A stretch of DNA of 64,000 nt from Paenalicyclobacillus ferrooxydans (GCF_001399675.1 NZ_LJCO01000096.1:62001-126000); one strand, 5' to 3'; shown: positions 17,551 to 26,301, numbered from the stretch's first letter. Made by a program: numbers and translations. The notes: a model not told the origin generated them from the letters alone.

Positions 17551-18450
17551 CTACAGTACTGACCAGCCTTTCAAAATATTCGAAAGCACAAGTGCATCCC
17601 CTTCCGCCAGTTCGCCAACTGGCGGCCTTGTTGCACCACCATGTAGTCCGAGCAGATTCATCGCTTCCTTGACAACCAGCACGTTGTAGCCATTCGCGTG
17701 TTTGGCTCGCAGGTTTTCAAAAGGCACGACTTGGCTCCAAATCTTCCATACCGTCTCCATCTGATTGTTCTGCAGCGCGAATAGCATCGCCAGTGATAGC
17801 CGAGGTGAAACATTCACCAGTCCGGATGTGAACCCAACCGCTCCGGCGTGAAAAAAGAATGGGGCCCATTTCTCAGCTGTACCACAGATCCACGCGACTT
17901 CGTTTGATGCCGGAACCCTCCCTACCAGGGAAGCAAACCTTGGAAGGTCGTTGACGGCGTACTTCACACCGACGAGTTCGCTCCGGGAACTGATCCGAAC
18001 AAGAACATCGTCGCTGATGGCGGGGTCCTTAAAATAAACGAGTGAGGGTGCGCCAATCCCCTCCATCACGGTTTCGTAGTAAGATTCGAGTCCGTCATCA
18101 GTCACGTACGGGTGTACAGGCTGATGAATGAGGACTGCATCCGCTCCAACCTTTAGGGCGTGTCTGCCTAACTCAATCGCCGTCTCCACGTTGTACCCCA
18201 CTCCAGCAATGACGAGTGCCCGTCCGGCAGCAACCTGAACAACCCGCTCAGTTACCGCCTTGGCTTCTTTTAACGTCAACGCATAAAACTCACTCGTATT
18301 CCCACACGCAACCACAACCTTGATACCGCTGTGGATAAGGAATTCAACATTCGCTTCCACGCCTGCCCAGTCAATCTCTTTGGTCAGTCTGTCAAACGGT
18401 GTTACCGGAATGGCTGATATCGTGCGCAGAGCCTGCCCCCAGTTCACCAT
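17551..18450 (-). CDS. DapA-family aldolase/dehydratase (2-keto-3-deoxy-sugar acid type)
   Basis: 299 residues of the N-acetylneuraminate lyase/dihydrodipicolinate synthase superfamily. ISAIPVTPFDRL is the N-terminal strand; VACGNTSEFYALTLKEA is the keto-acid-binding loop; LVYFKDPAISDD carries the Schiff-base lysine. Family members here are likely KDG aldolases or 2-keto-3-deoxy acid dehydratases such as 5-dehydro-4-deoxyglucarate dehydratase. The ATG at 18450 is chosen because GAGGAGG lies eight bases upstream. Part of the GntR-led operon. Confidence 0.88.
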   Translation of the reverse strand: MVNWGQALRTISAIPVTPFDRLTKEIDWAGVEANVEFLIHSGIKVVVACGNTSEFYALTLKEAKAVTERVVQVAAGRALVIAGVGYNVETAIELGRHALKVGADAVLIHQPVHPYVTDDGLESYYETVMEGIGAPSLVYFKDPAISDDVLVRISSRSELVGVKYAVNDLPRFASLVGRVPASNEVAWICGTAEKWAPFFFHAGAVGFTSGLVNVSPRLSLAMLFALQNNQMETVWKIWSQVVPFENLRAKHANGYNVLVVKEAMNLLGLHGGATRPPVGELAEGDALVLSNILKGWSVL

Positions 18451-18511
18451 GCCTGACGCCTCCTCATGCATTTACTTTGCGTTTTTGATTTAGTCGGCGT
18501 TGTCCTGTGTC

Positions 18512-19294
18512 CTAACTGGGCTCAAAAAGCTGGCGTGACTGCGTATTGTAGTCGTGAAAGGCACGGTTGATGAGGGACGTCACGGTCAGGCATACGTAGT
18601 TTGCTCCCCATTCGAAGCGGTCCCTGGCCCCCACAGCATCCTTCACGTGGATGCCGAGACGCACACCTGCCCGCTGCGCTTCCCTTTTGATGACATCGAC
18701 CGCAGCGAGCAATTCCGGGTGATAGATATCTCCTTTCAACCCCATCGACACGGATAAATCTGTGGGGCCAATGTACCAGGCATCAATGTCACGTACAGAA
18801 GCAATCTCGGACAGATTCTCCACCGCCTTGATACTTTCGATATGAATACAGACAAAGGTTTCACGATTTGCCTCTTCGAGATATTGATCCGTTGGTATGG
18901 TGCCGTAACGGGCGGCCCGCATGGAGAAGGCAGCACCGCGTTTTCCTCGCGGAGGGTACTTGATTGCTTCGACAACCTGCTCTGCCAAAGACTTCGAATC
19001 GATTTGAGGCACATGAACACCATGTGCCCCCCGGTCGAGCGCTTTCAGAACATGAAACGGATCGGCTGAGACCACACGGACAAGCGGAGTAATACCGGCA
19101 GCTTCCGCTGCCATCACCATGTATTCAACCTGTTCATCAGAGAAAAGCCCGTGCTCGTTATCGATGACAACGACATCGAGACCGTTATATGCGCACATTT
19201 CCACCAATGGAGTGGAAGGAAAGCCGATAAACGCACCAAGTACCTTGTAACAGGATGCGCCATCCGCCCATACTCTCTTCATCTTGTTATTCAT
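18512..19294 (-). CDS. HpcH/HpaI-family class II aldolase (2-keto-3-deoxy acid aldolase)
   Basis: About 260 residues. VIDNEHGLFSDEQVEYM (metal-binding Glu region), LVRVVSADPFHVLKALDRGA (substrate arginine) and AWYIGPTDLSVSMGLKGD (metal Asp) are the family motifs; 2-keto-3-deoxy-L-rhamnonate and 2-dehydro-3-deoxyglucarate aldolases look like this. It should split a 2-keto-3-deoxy acid into pyruvate and an aldehyde. The start is unsure: GGGAGG precedes several in-frame ATG/TTG codons, and upstream codons overlap the end of the dehydratase gene. Second aldolase of the same operon, so the two may act on different chain lengths or stereoisomers. Confidence 0.87.
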   Translation of the reverse strand: MNNKMKRVWADGASCYKVLGAFIGFPSTPLVEMCAYNGLDVVVIDNEHGLFSDEQVEYMVMAAEAAGITPLVRVVSADPFHVLKALDRGAHGVHVPQIDSKSLAEQVVEAIKYPPRGKRGAAFSMRAARYGTIPTDQYLEEANRETFVCIHIESIKAVENLSEIASVRDIDAWYIGPTDLSVSMGLKGDIYHPELLAAVDVIKREAQRAGVRLGIHVKDAVGARDRFEWGANYVCLTVTSLINRAFHDYNTQSRQLFEPS

Positions 19295-19326
19295 CAACCT
19301 CGCCATTCCTCCCATTTCGCCCAATT

Positions 19327-21003
19327 TCAATGAGGAACCCGGAGTATTGCACCCTCATCCGCTGACGACACCAGTGCAGCGTATCGCTCGAGCACACCTG
19401 TTCTGATTTTCGGCAGCTTTGGCGTCCAGTGTTCTTTCCGACGCTCAAGCTCATCCTGTGCGACCAGCAGATTCAGAGCACGGTTTTCAATGTCTAGCTC
19501 AATCAAGTCCCCGTCCTTGACGAACGCAATCGGGCCGCCCGCGGCCGCCTCCGGCGAGACGTGACCGATGCATGGTCCGTGCGTTGATCCTGAGAACCTG
19601 CCGTCTGTGACGAGGGCGACGCTCTCGCCAAGTCCCATCCCCATCAATACCGCGGTGGCTGTGAGCATCTCCCGCATCCCGGGCCCGCCCTTGGGGCCTT
19701 CGTAACGAATGACAACCACGTCTCCGGCCTGTATGAGACCCTGGCGCATTCCTTCAATCGCGTCTTCCTGACACTCAAAAACCTTGGCGGGCCCCGTTTG
19801 TTTGCGCATCTCCTGAACGACTGCCCCTTGTTTCACCACACATCCGTCCGGCGCCAGTGTCCCTTTGAGAATCGCAAGGCTGCCCTCGCTTGCGTACGCG
19901 TTCTCAATCGGACGAATCACGTCCTTGTTGTGATTCACTGTGTCCGCTACGGACTGTGCCAACGTAGTCCCGTAGGCTGTCTTTTCATCCATGTGGAGCG
20001 ACGTAGACAGTTCCTTCACAATCGCCGATACCCCGCCAGCCTGATCCACATCCCATAAGGTGTGCCGTCCGGATGGTTTGGCCTTGACGAGCAACGGGGT
20101 GGTTCGACTGATTTGTTCAAAGTCGTCTGGGGTCAGCCGAATCCCGTGTTCATGAGCGACGGCTGGAATGTGAAGTAATGTGTTGGTCGATCCCCCGACA
20201 GCCATCGCAACGCGCATTGCGTTTTCGAACGAACGTTCTGTAATGATGTCGGACGGTTTAAGGTCTTCGCGGACCATTTCGACCACTCTGAGGCCACTTT
20301 GACGCGCAATGTAGGCTTTGTTTTGTTCCACGGCGTGGGCTGTGGCACAACCCGGCAGTGATGCACCAATCACTTCGGACACAATCGCCATACTGTTGGC
20401 GGTGCCCATCATGGCGCAAGAACCAGGACCATTTGTGACGTTGTCCTCCATCCGTTCAAATTCGGCCATGTCCATCGTTCCCGCAAGCACCCTGCCTGCT
20501 GCTTCACGAATTTCATAGATGGCCCTGCTCTCCCCATCGAACTTCCCAGGTTTCATCGGCCCCCCCGTGACAAGAAGGGCCGGAATATTGATCCGGCATA
20601 AGGCCATCAACATTCCAGGGATAATTTTGTCACAACTCCCGAGCATCACGAGCCCGTCGAGTCGTTGAGCTTGCGCGACAATTTCAATCGAATCTGCAAT
20701 CGCTTCCCTGCTTGGCAAAACGTAGTACATCCCGTCGTGCCCTTGAGCGATCCCGTCACAGAGCGCTATTACCCCAAACTCAAACGGGTATCCTCCAGCA
20801 TCTTCAATCCCTTTGCAGACCAAGTCTGTCAGACCGTTCAAGTGGACATGCCCCGCATGCATGGCATTAAACGAATTCGCGACACCAATGAACGGCTTCT
20901 GGAGGTCCGACTTTTTTACGCCTGCGGACTTGAGCAGCGCCCTCTGCCCCCCGCGATGAATCCCGTCCACGACTTCCCGACTGCGCCAACTCTTGCTTTC
21001 CAT
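19327..21003 (-). CDS. IlvD/Edd-family dehydratase (dihydroxy-acid dehydratase-like)
   Basis: 558 residues from the ATG at 21003, which follows GGAGGG by seven bases. NSFNAMHAGHVHL replaces the first cluster cysteine by glycine, as in E. coli-type IlvD; GSCDKIIPGMLMA and NGPGSCAMMGTANSMA carry the other two cysteines. DGRFSGSTHGPCIGHVSPEA is the C-terminal family signature. The overall look is IlvD-like, but the setting (GntR, aldolases, second dehydratase) argues for a sugar-acid substrate. No ilvBHC genes are nearby. Function in valine/isoleucine synthesis cannot be ruled out. Confidence 0.88.
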   Translation of the reverse strand: MESKSWRSREVVDGIHRGGQRALLKSAGVKKSDLQKPFIGVANSFNAMHAGHVHLNGLTDLVCKGIEDAGGYPFEFGVIALCDGIAQGHDGMYYVLPSREAIADSIEIVAQAQRLDGLVMLGSCDKIIPGMLMALCRINIPALLVTGGPMKPGKFDGESRAIYEIREAAGRVLAGTMDMAEFERMEDNVTNGPGSCAMMGTANSMAIVSEVIGASLPGCATAHAVEQNKAYIARQSGLRVVEMVREDLKPSDIITERSFENAMRVAMAVGGSTNTLLHIPAVAHEHGIRLTPDDFEQISRTTPLLVKAKPSGRHTLWDVDQAGGVSAIVKELSTSLHMDEKTAYGTTLAQSVADTVNHNKDVIRPIENAYASEGSLAILKGTLAPDGCVVKQGAVVQEMRKQTGPAKVFECQEDAIEGMRQGLIQAGDVVVIRYEGPKGGPGMREMLTATAVLMGMGLGESVALVTDGRFSGSTHGPCIGHVSPEAAAGGPIAFVKDGDLIELDIENRALNLLVAQDELERRKEHWTPKLPKIRTGVLERYAALVSSADEGAILRVPH

Positions 21004-21027
21004 CTGCAATCCCTCCGTTCGGATCGA

Positions 21028-21075
21028 TCTGATGGGAGTATCATCTGATAGGAGTGTCATCTGATGGGAGTATCA
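21028..21075. repeat. 16-bp tandem repeat, three units, spanning the GntR stop codon
   Basis: TCTGATGGGAGTATCA, TCTGATAGGAGTGTCA and TCTGATGGGAGTATCA are head to tail. The minus-strand stop codon of the GntR gene lies in this array and the array fills the space before the dehydratase ribosome binding site. Confidence 0.88.
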
Positions 21076-21800
21076 ACCTTGTTCAAAACCCGCCCAGCCG
21101 TCTCCATGATGTGTCGTCGCATCTCCAGTTCTGCGACGTCCGGGTCCTTAGCCGCAATCGCCTCATAAATCCCTGAATGTTCCTTAAACCCTAGAAGCAC
21201 CTCGCCATTCATCTCGAGGGCACGTTTTCGAAACGCACGGTCGAGGTCGGAGACCGTCTGCAAAAACTGCGTAATCATCGAGTTGCGGGCGATTGCCCGG
21301 ACCGTTTCATGAAACGCCGTGTTCGCTTCGAATAGCGCTCTCGCATCAGGGACGTCGTCGCGGGTCAGCTTCTTCATCACCGCGAGCTGACCTTGAAGCA
21401 ACTCGAGGTCTTCGTCTGTCGCCTTCAACGCAGCCAACCGTGCTGCTGCCCCTTCCAGCTGAGCCCGAATCATTGAAACTTCTGACAACAAGGAATCTAC
21501 CTGGGTTGAAACAAAGTTTCCCTTACGCGGGACTGTAATGACCAGCCCTTGTTGTACAAGAATCCGCAGCGCTTCCTTAATGGGTGTTGTACTGATACCC
21601 AGTTGCTCGGCCAGTGCGCGCTCACGCAGGGCCTGCCCAGACCTTAAGTGCCCCGAAACGATTGCATCTCGAATCGACTCGATAGCAACATCTCGCAGTG
21701 AGGGCACGTGCACTCTCCGGATGGTCCCGAGTGACCCGTTGTGATCCCCTGCGAAACTCTGCTCCGTTCCTCGCCCCCAGCCTGCCAAGCCTTCCACCAT
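21057..21800 (-). CDS. GntR-family transcriptional regulator, FCD subfamily
   Basis: 247 residues. The N-terminal winged helix is seen in LRDVAIESIRDAIVSGHLRSG, LAEQLGISTTPIKEALRIL and GLVITVPRKGNFVS. The C-terminal all-helical FCD domain follows (FEANTAFHETVRAIARNSM, with metal-binding His, and MRRHIMETAGRVL). FCD regulators usually sense sugar acids (gluconate, galactonate, hexuronates). It is the first gene of the minus-strand catabolic operon, just downstream of a sigma-54 promoter, and probably represses its own operon. ATG at 21800 follows GGGGAGG. Confidence 0.92.
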   Translation of the reverse strand: MVEGLAGWGRGTEQSFAGDHNGSLGTIRRVHVPSLRDVAIESIRDAIVSGHLRSGQALRERALAEQLGISTTPIKEALRILVQQGLVITVPRKGNFVSTQVDSLLSEVSMIRAQLEGAAARLAALKATDEDLELLQGQLAVMKKLTRDDVPDARALFEANTAFHETVRAIARNSMITQFLQTVSDLDRAFRKRALEMNGEVLLGFKEHSGIYEAIAAKDPDVAELEMRRHIMETAGRVLNKVDTPIR

Positions 21801-21886
21801 GTGCCACCTCCCCGTGCTTTCCTGTATGAGCTGGTTTAACCACCTGACTCAGGCAAAGCCAAAAGCATGCTTCCTGAGATGAAGGC

Positions 21887-21902
21887 AGCAAGTTTCATGC
21901 CA
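21887..21902 (-). promoter_or_regulatory. Sigma-54 (-24/-12) promoter for the GntR-led operon
   Basis: Minus-strand TGGCATGAAACTTGCT matches the -24/-12 consensus with correct spacing; TGGCATG is a common variant of TGGCACG. The leader to the GntR start is about 75 bases. Confidence 0.78.
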
Positions 21903-21957
21903 ACTCTCCCTGGAAAGGAATGTGCGGTGGGTAACTTTCCATCGTGATATATGAAAT

Positions 21958-21969
21958 CTGATATATCAG
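21958..21969. promoter_or_regulatory. CTGATATATCAG palindrome, possible GntR operator
   Basis: A perfect 12-bp palindrome, with a second TGATATAT 14 bases to its left, lies upstream of the GntR gene between the two divergent sigma-54 promoters. AT-rich palindromes of this kind are typical FCD-GntR targets, but binding is inferred. Confidence 0.4.
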
Positions 21970-22066
21970 CGATGAAAGAGTTCTCGATGGTGCACCGCCA
22001 CGCGTACGTCGAAGCACGGCCAAAGCCAACAATTCGTTTCACTTGTCATGCGAAACTGTAACGTCT

Positions 22067-22085
22067 GTGTTTCAACTTGGAACAC
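22067..22085. promoter_or_regulatory. 19-bp palindrome, second copy of the probable sigma-54 activator site
   Basis: GTGTTTCAACTTGGAACAC differs from the copy at 10943 at two positions only (and one arm mismatch). It is 39 bases before the plus-strand -24 element and about 165 bases from the minus-strand one. The 380-base gap holds no gene. Confidence 0.78.
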
Positions 22086-22123
22086 AACGAATCCCTGGCT
22101 ATGTGATGTGGTTTGTTTGGCCA

Positions 22124-22139
22124 TGGCACATTATTTGCT
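22124..22139 (+). promoter_or_regulatory. Sigma-54 (-24/-12) promoter for the UxaA-like operon
   Basis: TGGCACATTATTTGCT has the -24 GG and -12 GC in register, preceded by CCA. The leader to the TTG start at 22181 is about 30 bases. Confidence 0.85.
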
Positions 22140-22180
22140 ACTTAAAAATTGAAATTCTGCTTATGAATGGAGGCCCGACT

Positions 22181-23338
22181 TTGGACATTCGAGGTTACAG
22201 ACGCTCCGATGGAAGAATAGGTGTGCGAAATCACGTACTCGTCTTTCCTGTCTCCTATGAAATGAACCAGATTGCTCAGTCCATCGTGCGGCAAGTTCCA
22301 GAAGCGGTGACATTCCGAAACCAACATGGAACTGATCAATCCGGGGATGATTTGACTCAGACCCTGCGCGTGTACAACGGATTTGTAACCCATCCCAATG
22401 TGTATGGCGTCGTCATCCTGAGTTGGGGGCATGAGCCATATGACCTGCAGGCACTGGCCAATGCAGCAGTTGCTGCTGGCAAAGCTGTCGAACTCATCAC
22501 GCTTCGCGCGTCCGGGGGGATGAGACAGGCCGTGCAAAAAGGGGTTAACGCCGCAACTCAGTTTGTTAAGGACAGTGCTTCCGTCCTTCAAGAGCCGGTC
22601 CCTCTGGCAGACGTGATTCTAGGTACAGAATGCGGCGGATCCGATGCCTGCTCAGGAATCTCTGCAAATCCAGCGCTCGGTGTCGTAACCGATATCTTGG
22701 TCAGTCACGGCGGTATATCCATCCTGTCTGAGACGACAGAACTCATCGGAGCTGAACACTTGTTGGCAAAACGGGCTGTCTCCAAGGAGGTCGGCGACAA
22801 GTTGCTGTATATCGTCGATCGCATCGAAAAAAACGCAATGAAGATGGGCGTTGATATCCGCGGCGCACAACCTGCACCGGGAAATATCGCCGGAGGCATT
22901 ACCACCATTGAGGAAAAGAGCCTCGGCTGCATTCACAAAGCTGGCTCGGCTCCGATTCAGGAGGTCATCGAATACGGCGAACGACCAACCAAACACGGAC
23001 TGGTCGTGATGGATACGCCCGGACACGATATCGAGCAATTGACTGGGATGGTTGCTGGCGGCGCTCAAGTCGTCATTTTCACAACAGGTCGGGGAACGCC
23101 AACCGGATCATCCATCGTTCCCGTGATTAAAGTAGCGACCAATACGGTGACGTTTGACAAGATGAATGACAACATCGATATCAATGCCGGAACCATCATT
23201 GACGGGAACGAGACTGTCGTAGAGGTCGGCGGACGACTGTTTGACTTCATGCTTGATGTACTGAACGGGCATCAAACCAAGGCAGAGAAACTCGGGCATC
23301 GGGAGTTTGGCATCTATCGGATTGGCGCCAGCTTTTAG
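22181..23338 (+). CDS. UxaA/GarD-family dehydratase large subunit (altronate/galactarate dehydratase C-terminal type)
   Basis: 385 residues. RGYRRSDGRIGVRNHVLVFP is the family N-terminus of the large domain; GTECGGSDACSGISANPALG is the conserved cysteine/acid motif near the metal or cluster site; VTFDKMNDNIDINAGTIIDG is the C-terminal signature. It corresponds to UxaA lacking its N-terminal SAF domain, which is encoded as a separate gene two positions on. The TTG at 22181 is chosen because GGAGG lies seven bases upstream and it starts exactly at the conserved domain. Likely removes water from a hexonate/hexarate. First gene of a sigma-54-driven operon. Confidence 0.88.
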   Translation: MDIRGYRRSDGRIGVRNHVLVFPVSYEMNQIAQSIVRQVPEAVTFRNQHGTDQSGDDLTQTLRVYNGFVTHPNVYGVVILSWGHEPYDLQALANAAVAAGKAVELITLRASGGMRQAVQKGVNAATQFVKDSASVLQEPVPLADVILGTECGGSDACSGISANPALGVVTDILVSHGGISILSETTELIGAEHLLAKRAVSKEVGDKLLYIVDRIEKNAMKMGVDIRGAQPAPGNIAGGITTIEEKSLGCIHKAGSAPIQEVIEYGERPTKHGLVVMDTPGHDIEQLTGMVAGGAQVVIFTTGRGTPTGSSIVPVIKVATNTVTFDKMNDNIDINAGTIIDGNETVVEVGGRLFDFMLDVLNGHQTKAEKLGHREFGIYRIGASF

Positions 23339-23443
23339 ACGGATCGACAGCAGACTTTAGTCAGATCTGGTGCGACTTTTAGCTCGCTTACAGTCGGTAA
23401 GGCGTGATGGATTCAGAGAGAGCTCATCAGTGAGGTGAACGTT

Positions 23444-23752
23444 GTGGAGGAGCGGCGAACGTGGATTCAGATGCATCCCGCAGATAACGTGGCAACAGCG
23501 CTTGATTCTTTAACAGCGGGAACAGAGATTCAGAGGAACGAATCAATCCAGTCAGTAACACTGAAAAGCAACATTCCATTTGGACATAAGTTTGCCCTGG
23601 TTGCCATCCGAAAGGGATCCCCGATTCATAAATACGGCGAAGTCATTGGTGAAGCAACCGTTGACGTCGCGGCCGGAGAGCATGTTCACGTGCACAATGT
23701 AGACAGTCTGCGCGGCCGTGGAGACCTGCACAAGGAGGAACCAAACGAATGA
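23444..23752 (+). CDS. SAF-domain small subunit of a split UxaA-type dehydratase
   Basis: 102 residues comprising only the UxaA N-terminal SAF domain: DNVATALDSLTAGTEI, NIPFGHKFALVAIRKGSPIH with KYGEVIGEATVDVAAGEHVH and VHNVDSLRGRGDL, all landmark segments. Split small/large arrangements are known for sulfolactate sulfo-lyase SuyAB and some altronate dehydratases. GTG at 23444 follows GAGGTG. Its stop overlaps the start of the next gene by four bases. Confidence 0.88.
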   Translation: MEERRTWIQMHPADNVATALDSLTAGTEIQRNESIQSVTLKSNIPFGHKFALVAIRKGSPIHKYGEVIGEATVDVAAGEHVHVHNVDSLRGRGDLHKEEPNE

Positions 23753-24684
23753 CGCCATTGCAGGGATTCCGCCGAAAAGATGGCAGCTTTGGGGTTCGAA
23801 ACCACTTGTTCACGCTGCCCGCGGTCGTGTGCGCCAACCAGGTCGCGATTGACGTGGCAATGCGATACCCGCAGTTAAAGTACATTGAACATCAGCACGG
23901 ATGCGCCCAAATCGGTGCGGACTTGCTCCAGACGCGCCATATCTTCAGTCAGTTAGCGCTTCACCCGAATGTTTATGGCAGCATGATGGTCAGTTTAGGT
24001 TGTGAAGGGTTGATTGCACGGGAGTTGTTCAACAAGATCTCAAGCCAGACAGCAAAGCCAATCGAGCTTGTGGTGATTCAGGAGTCGGGAGGCACGCTGA
24101 AAGCAGAGGAACAAGTTGAGCAGTGGGTACAAGACGCGCGGCAGGGAGCAGAATCACAATCGCGGTCCCCGATGAGTTGGCGCGATTTGACGGTGGGTCT
24201 CCTATTTGATGAAGACACGGCTGAGCAGACTTCCCTGCTGAAACAGCTGCTCGGTGTGCTTCACGACCTCGGTGCACGCATCGTCGTGCCTTCTTCACAC
24301 CAAAGTCTGGCGGAGGGTCTGTCGTCTGCATTGTTAACGGTCAGTCACGGCTCCTCAAGTTCAGAATCCGTCTGGGCCATGGCACCAGGGTCAAATGTGC
24401 TTGAAACGACAACGGGTCTTACAGCGGCAGGTGCGCACGTAATTCTCCATTTGACAGGAAAACCGCACGCATTTGGCAGCCCGCTCGCGCCAACCTTGAG
24501 GTGGTGCTTGGATGAACGCTTATATGCCGAGTTCTATGATGACTTCGACGGACCACTCAGAGACGAGCTGGATGTCCCGCGCCTTTTGGAGAAACTGATC
24601 AGAGTTGTGAACGGGGTGCCGTGTGTTTCGGAATCACTCGGCATGGATGATTTTGCACTATACCGCATCGGGCCCACTGTCTGA
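23749..24684 (+). CDS. Degenerate second UxaA-type large subunit
   Basis: 311 residues, about 75 shorter than the paralogue two genes upstream. The N-terminal half aligns well (GFRRKDGSFGVRNHLFTLPA, HQHGCAQIGADLLQT, HPNVYGSMMVSLGCEG). Where the paralogue has ECGGSDACSG this protein has LLFDEDTAEQTS, and the MNDNIDINAG signature is also lost (RWCLDERLYAEFYDDFDG). It therefore seems to lack the catalytic centre but keeps the fold and an intact reading frame with coupled translation (ATGA overlap). It may be a structural partner subunit or a gene beginning to decay. Confidence 0.82.
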   Translation: MTPLQGFRRKDGSFGVRNHLFTLPAVVCANQVAIDVAMRYPQLKYIEHQHGCAQIGADLLQTRHIFSQLALHPNVYGSMMVSLGCEGLIARELFNKISSQTAKPIELVVIQESGGTLKAEEQVEQWVQDARQGAESQSRSPMSWRDLTVGLLFDEDTAEQTSLLKQLLGVLHDLGARIVVPSSHQSLAEGLSSALLTVSHGSSSSESVWAMAPGSNVLETTTGLTAAGAHVILHLTGKPHAFGSPLAPTLRWCLDERLYAEFYDDFDGPLRDELDVPRLLEKLIRVVNGVPCVSESLGMDDFALYRIGPTV

Positions 24685-24775
24685 GTGAATTCGCGGCAGG
24701 ACACAGAAAGAATATACAGAAGTTATCATTAATTCAGCTTTGAATTTCAGCTTAGAAAGTTTGGGAGGTTCTGTT

Positions 24776-26212
24776 ATGGACTCACGCAATTTGATTTATG
24801 GAGAGTGGATGACGCCAAGTGGCGAGACCATCACCGTCGTCAACCCGTCGAACACGAAAGACACAGTCGGTGTGCTGCATCTGTCCAGTGCATCCGACAT
24901 GCACCAGGCGGGGGATGCGGCTCGCCATGCACTTACAAAGTGGGCCGCCTTAACAGGCACCGAGCGGGCCAATTATTTGTACAAAACTGCTGAGTTGTTC
25001 GTGGCTCACATCGATGATTTGGCACAAGTCGCGAGTTCGGAAATGGGTAAACCCATCACGGAGATGAAAGGCGAAGTAATGCGGGCAGTCAACCTGCTCA
25101 AGTACTACGCGGCTGAAGGGGTACGTGCCAACGGAGACGTAATTCCAGCTAGCAGCAGTCAGGTTTTGCAGTACACCAAACGTGTTCCCCTCGGCGTCGT
25201 GGCGATTATCACACCGTGGAATTTCCCGGTCGCCATTCCAATCTGGAAGATGGCACCTGCCCTGATTTGCGGCAATACCGTGATATGGAAACCTGCGGAG
25301 TTCGCGTCGCTCACAGCGGTCAAGGTGGCAGAGCTATTCCAGCAAGCGGGCCTGCCTGCAGGTGTGCTGAACCTGGTCATCGGTAAGGGCCGCGTGATTG
25401 GCAATACCCTTCTTGAAGAGATTGAGATTGACGGGGTCAGCTTCACCGGATCGACAGCGACAGGAATGCAGGTTGCGGCGACGGCGGCCAAACGAAACAT
25501 TCGTTATCAGACCGAGATGGGCGGAAAGAACGCTGCAGTCGTGCTTGGCGATGCCGATTTATCCCTGACGATTCCCGCAGTACTCAGTGGTGCGTTCCGC
25601 TCAGCCGGACAAAAATGTACGGCGACAAGCCGGATTATTGTCGAGCAATCAATTTACGAAGCCTTCACCGAAGCCTTGCAGGACGAGGTCCAAAAGCTCT
25701 ACATCAGCCAGGCGACAGACCCGAGCAGCTACCTCGGGCCGGTTGCATCTTTAAGCCAGCATGAAACGGTCATGAAGTATGTGCAAATGGCGAACCGCGA
25801 CGCAAGGAAGGTTGCCGAGGGTGTCGCGAAGGTCGATCCAGCACTTGGCCACTATGTAATGCCTCTTGTCGTGACTGGTGTCGACAAGTCCCATCCGCTG
25901 GTTACAGACGAGATCTTTGGCCCCGTTGCAACCCTGCTTCCTGCACAGGACTTTGACGAAGCCCTTGCCCTCTGCAACGACACGGTCTACGGGCTCTCAG
26001 CGGCTGTCTTCACAAGAGATATTCGCAAAGGCCTGCGCTTCCTCGACGAAGCCCAGGCCGGTATGGTGCGCATTAATCAGGAAACAGCCGGCGTTGAGTA
26101 TCAGGCGCCATTTGGCGGCATGAAGATGTCAAGTTCCCACACCCGTGAGCAAGGGCAAGCCGCACTGGATTTCTACAGCCAAATCAAGACATGCGCCATC
26201 TATTACGGATAA
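24776..26212 (+). CDS. Aldehyde dehydrogenase, probable 2-oxoglutarate semialdehyde dehydrogenase
   Basis: 478 residues of the NAD(P)-dependent ALDH superfamily. TPWNFPVAIPIWKMAPALI is the cofactor-binding region, EMGGKNAAVVL the general-base glutamate and GQKCTATSRIIV the nucleophilic cysteine. VEYQAPFGGMKMSSSHTREQG near the C-terminus is shared with 2-ketoglutarate semialdehyde dehydrogenases of pentonate pathways. Adjacent to a KdaD-like dehydratase whose product is 2-oxoglutarate semialdehyde, so a Weimberg-type end step is likely. ATG at 24776 follows GGGAGG by seven bases. Confidence 0.9.
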   Translation: MDSRNLIYGEWMTPSGETITVVNPSNTKDTVGVLHLSSASDMHQAGDAARHALTKWAALTGTERANYLYKTAELFVAHIDDLAQVASSEMGKPITEMKGEVMRAVNLLKYYAAEGVRANGDVIPASSSQVLQYTKRVPLGVVAIITPWNFPVAIPIWKMAPALICGNTVIWKPAEFASLTAVKVAELFQQAGLPAGVLNLVIGKGRVIGNTLLEEIEIDGVSFTGSTATGMQVAATAAKRNIRYQTEMGGKNAAVVLGDADLSLTIPAVLSGAFRSAGQKCTATSRIIVEQSIYEAFTEALQDEVQKLYISQATDPSSYLGPVASLSQHETVMKYVQMANRDARKVAEGVAKVDPALGHYVMPLVVTGVDKSHPLVTDEIFGPVATLLPAQDFDEALALCNDTVYGLSAAVFTRDIRKGLRFLDEAQAGMVRINQETAGVEYQAPFGGMKMSSSHTREQGQAALDFYSQIKTCAIYYG

Positions 26213-26237
26213 CCTGCTGCTACGGATAACCTGCTGC
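26204..26237. repeat. 17-bp perfect tandem duplication over the aldehyde dehydrogenase stop codon
   Basis: TACGGATAACCTGCTGC occurs twice in direct contact; the first copy contains the last Tyr-Gly codons and the TAA stop. The second copy lies just downstream of the gene. Confidence 0.9.
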
Positions 26238-26301
26238 AGAGGTGTCTGCATGCCCATCGAGGAACGCATCACTGTACATCACCCGCCAAGGAGGAAGTTC
26301 A

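Noticed and set aside
19327-21003. Assigning this gene as ilvD for valine/isoleucine synthesis
   Set aside because: Sequence is IlvD-like, but all neighbours are sugar-acid catabolic genes and no other branched-chain genes are present; left as family-level call.
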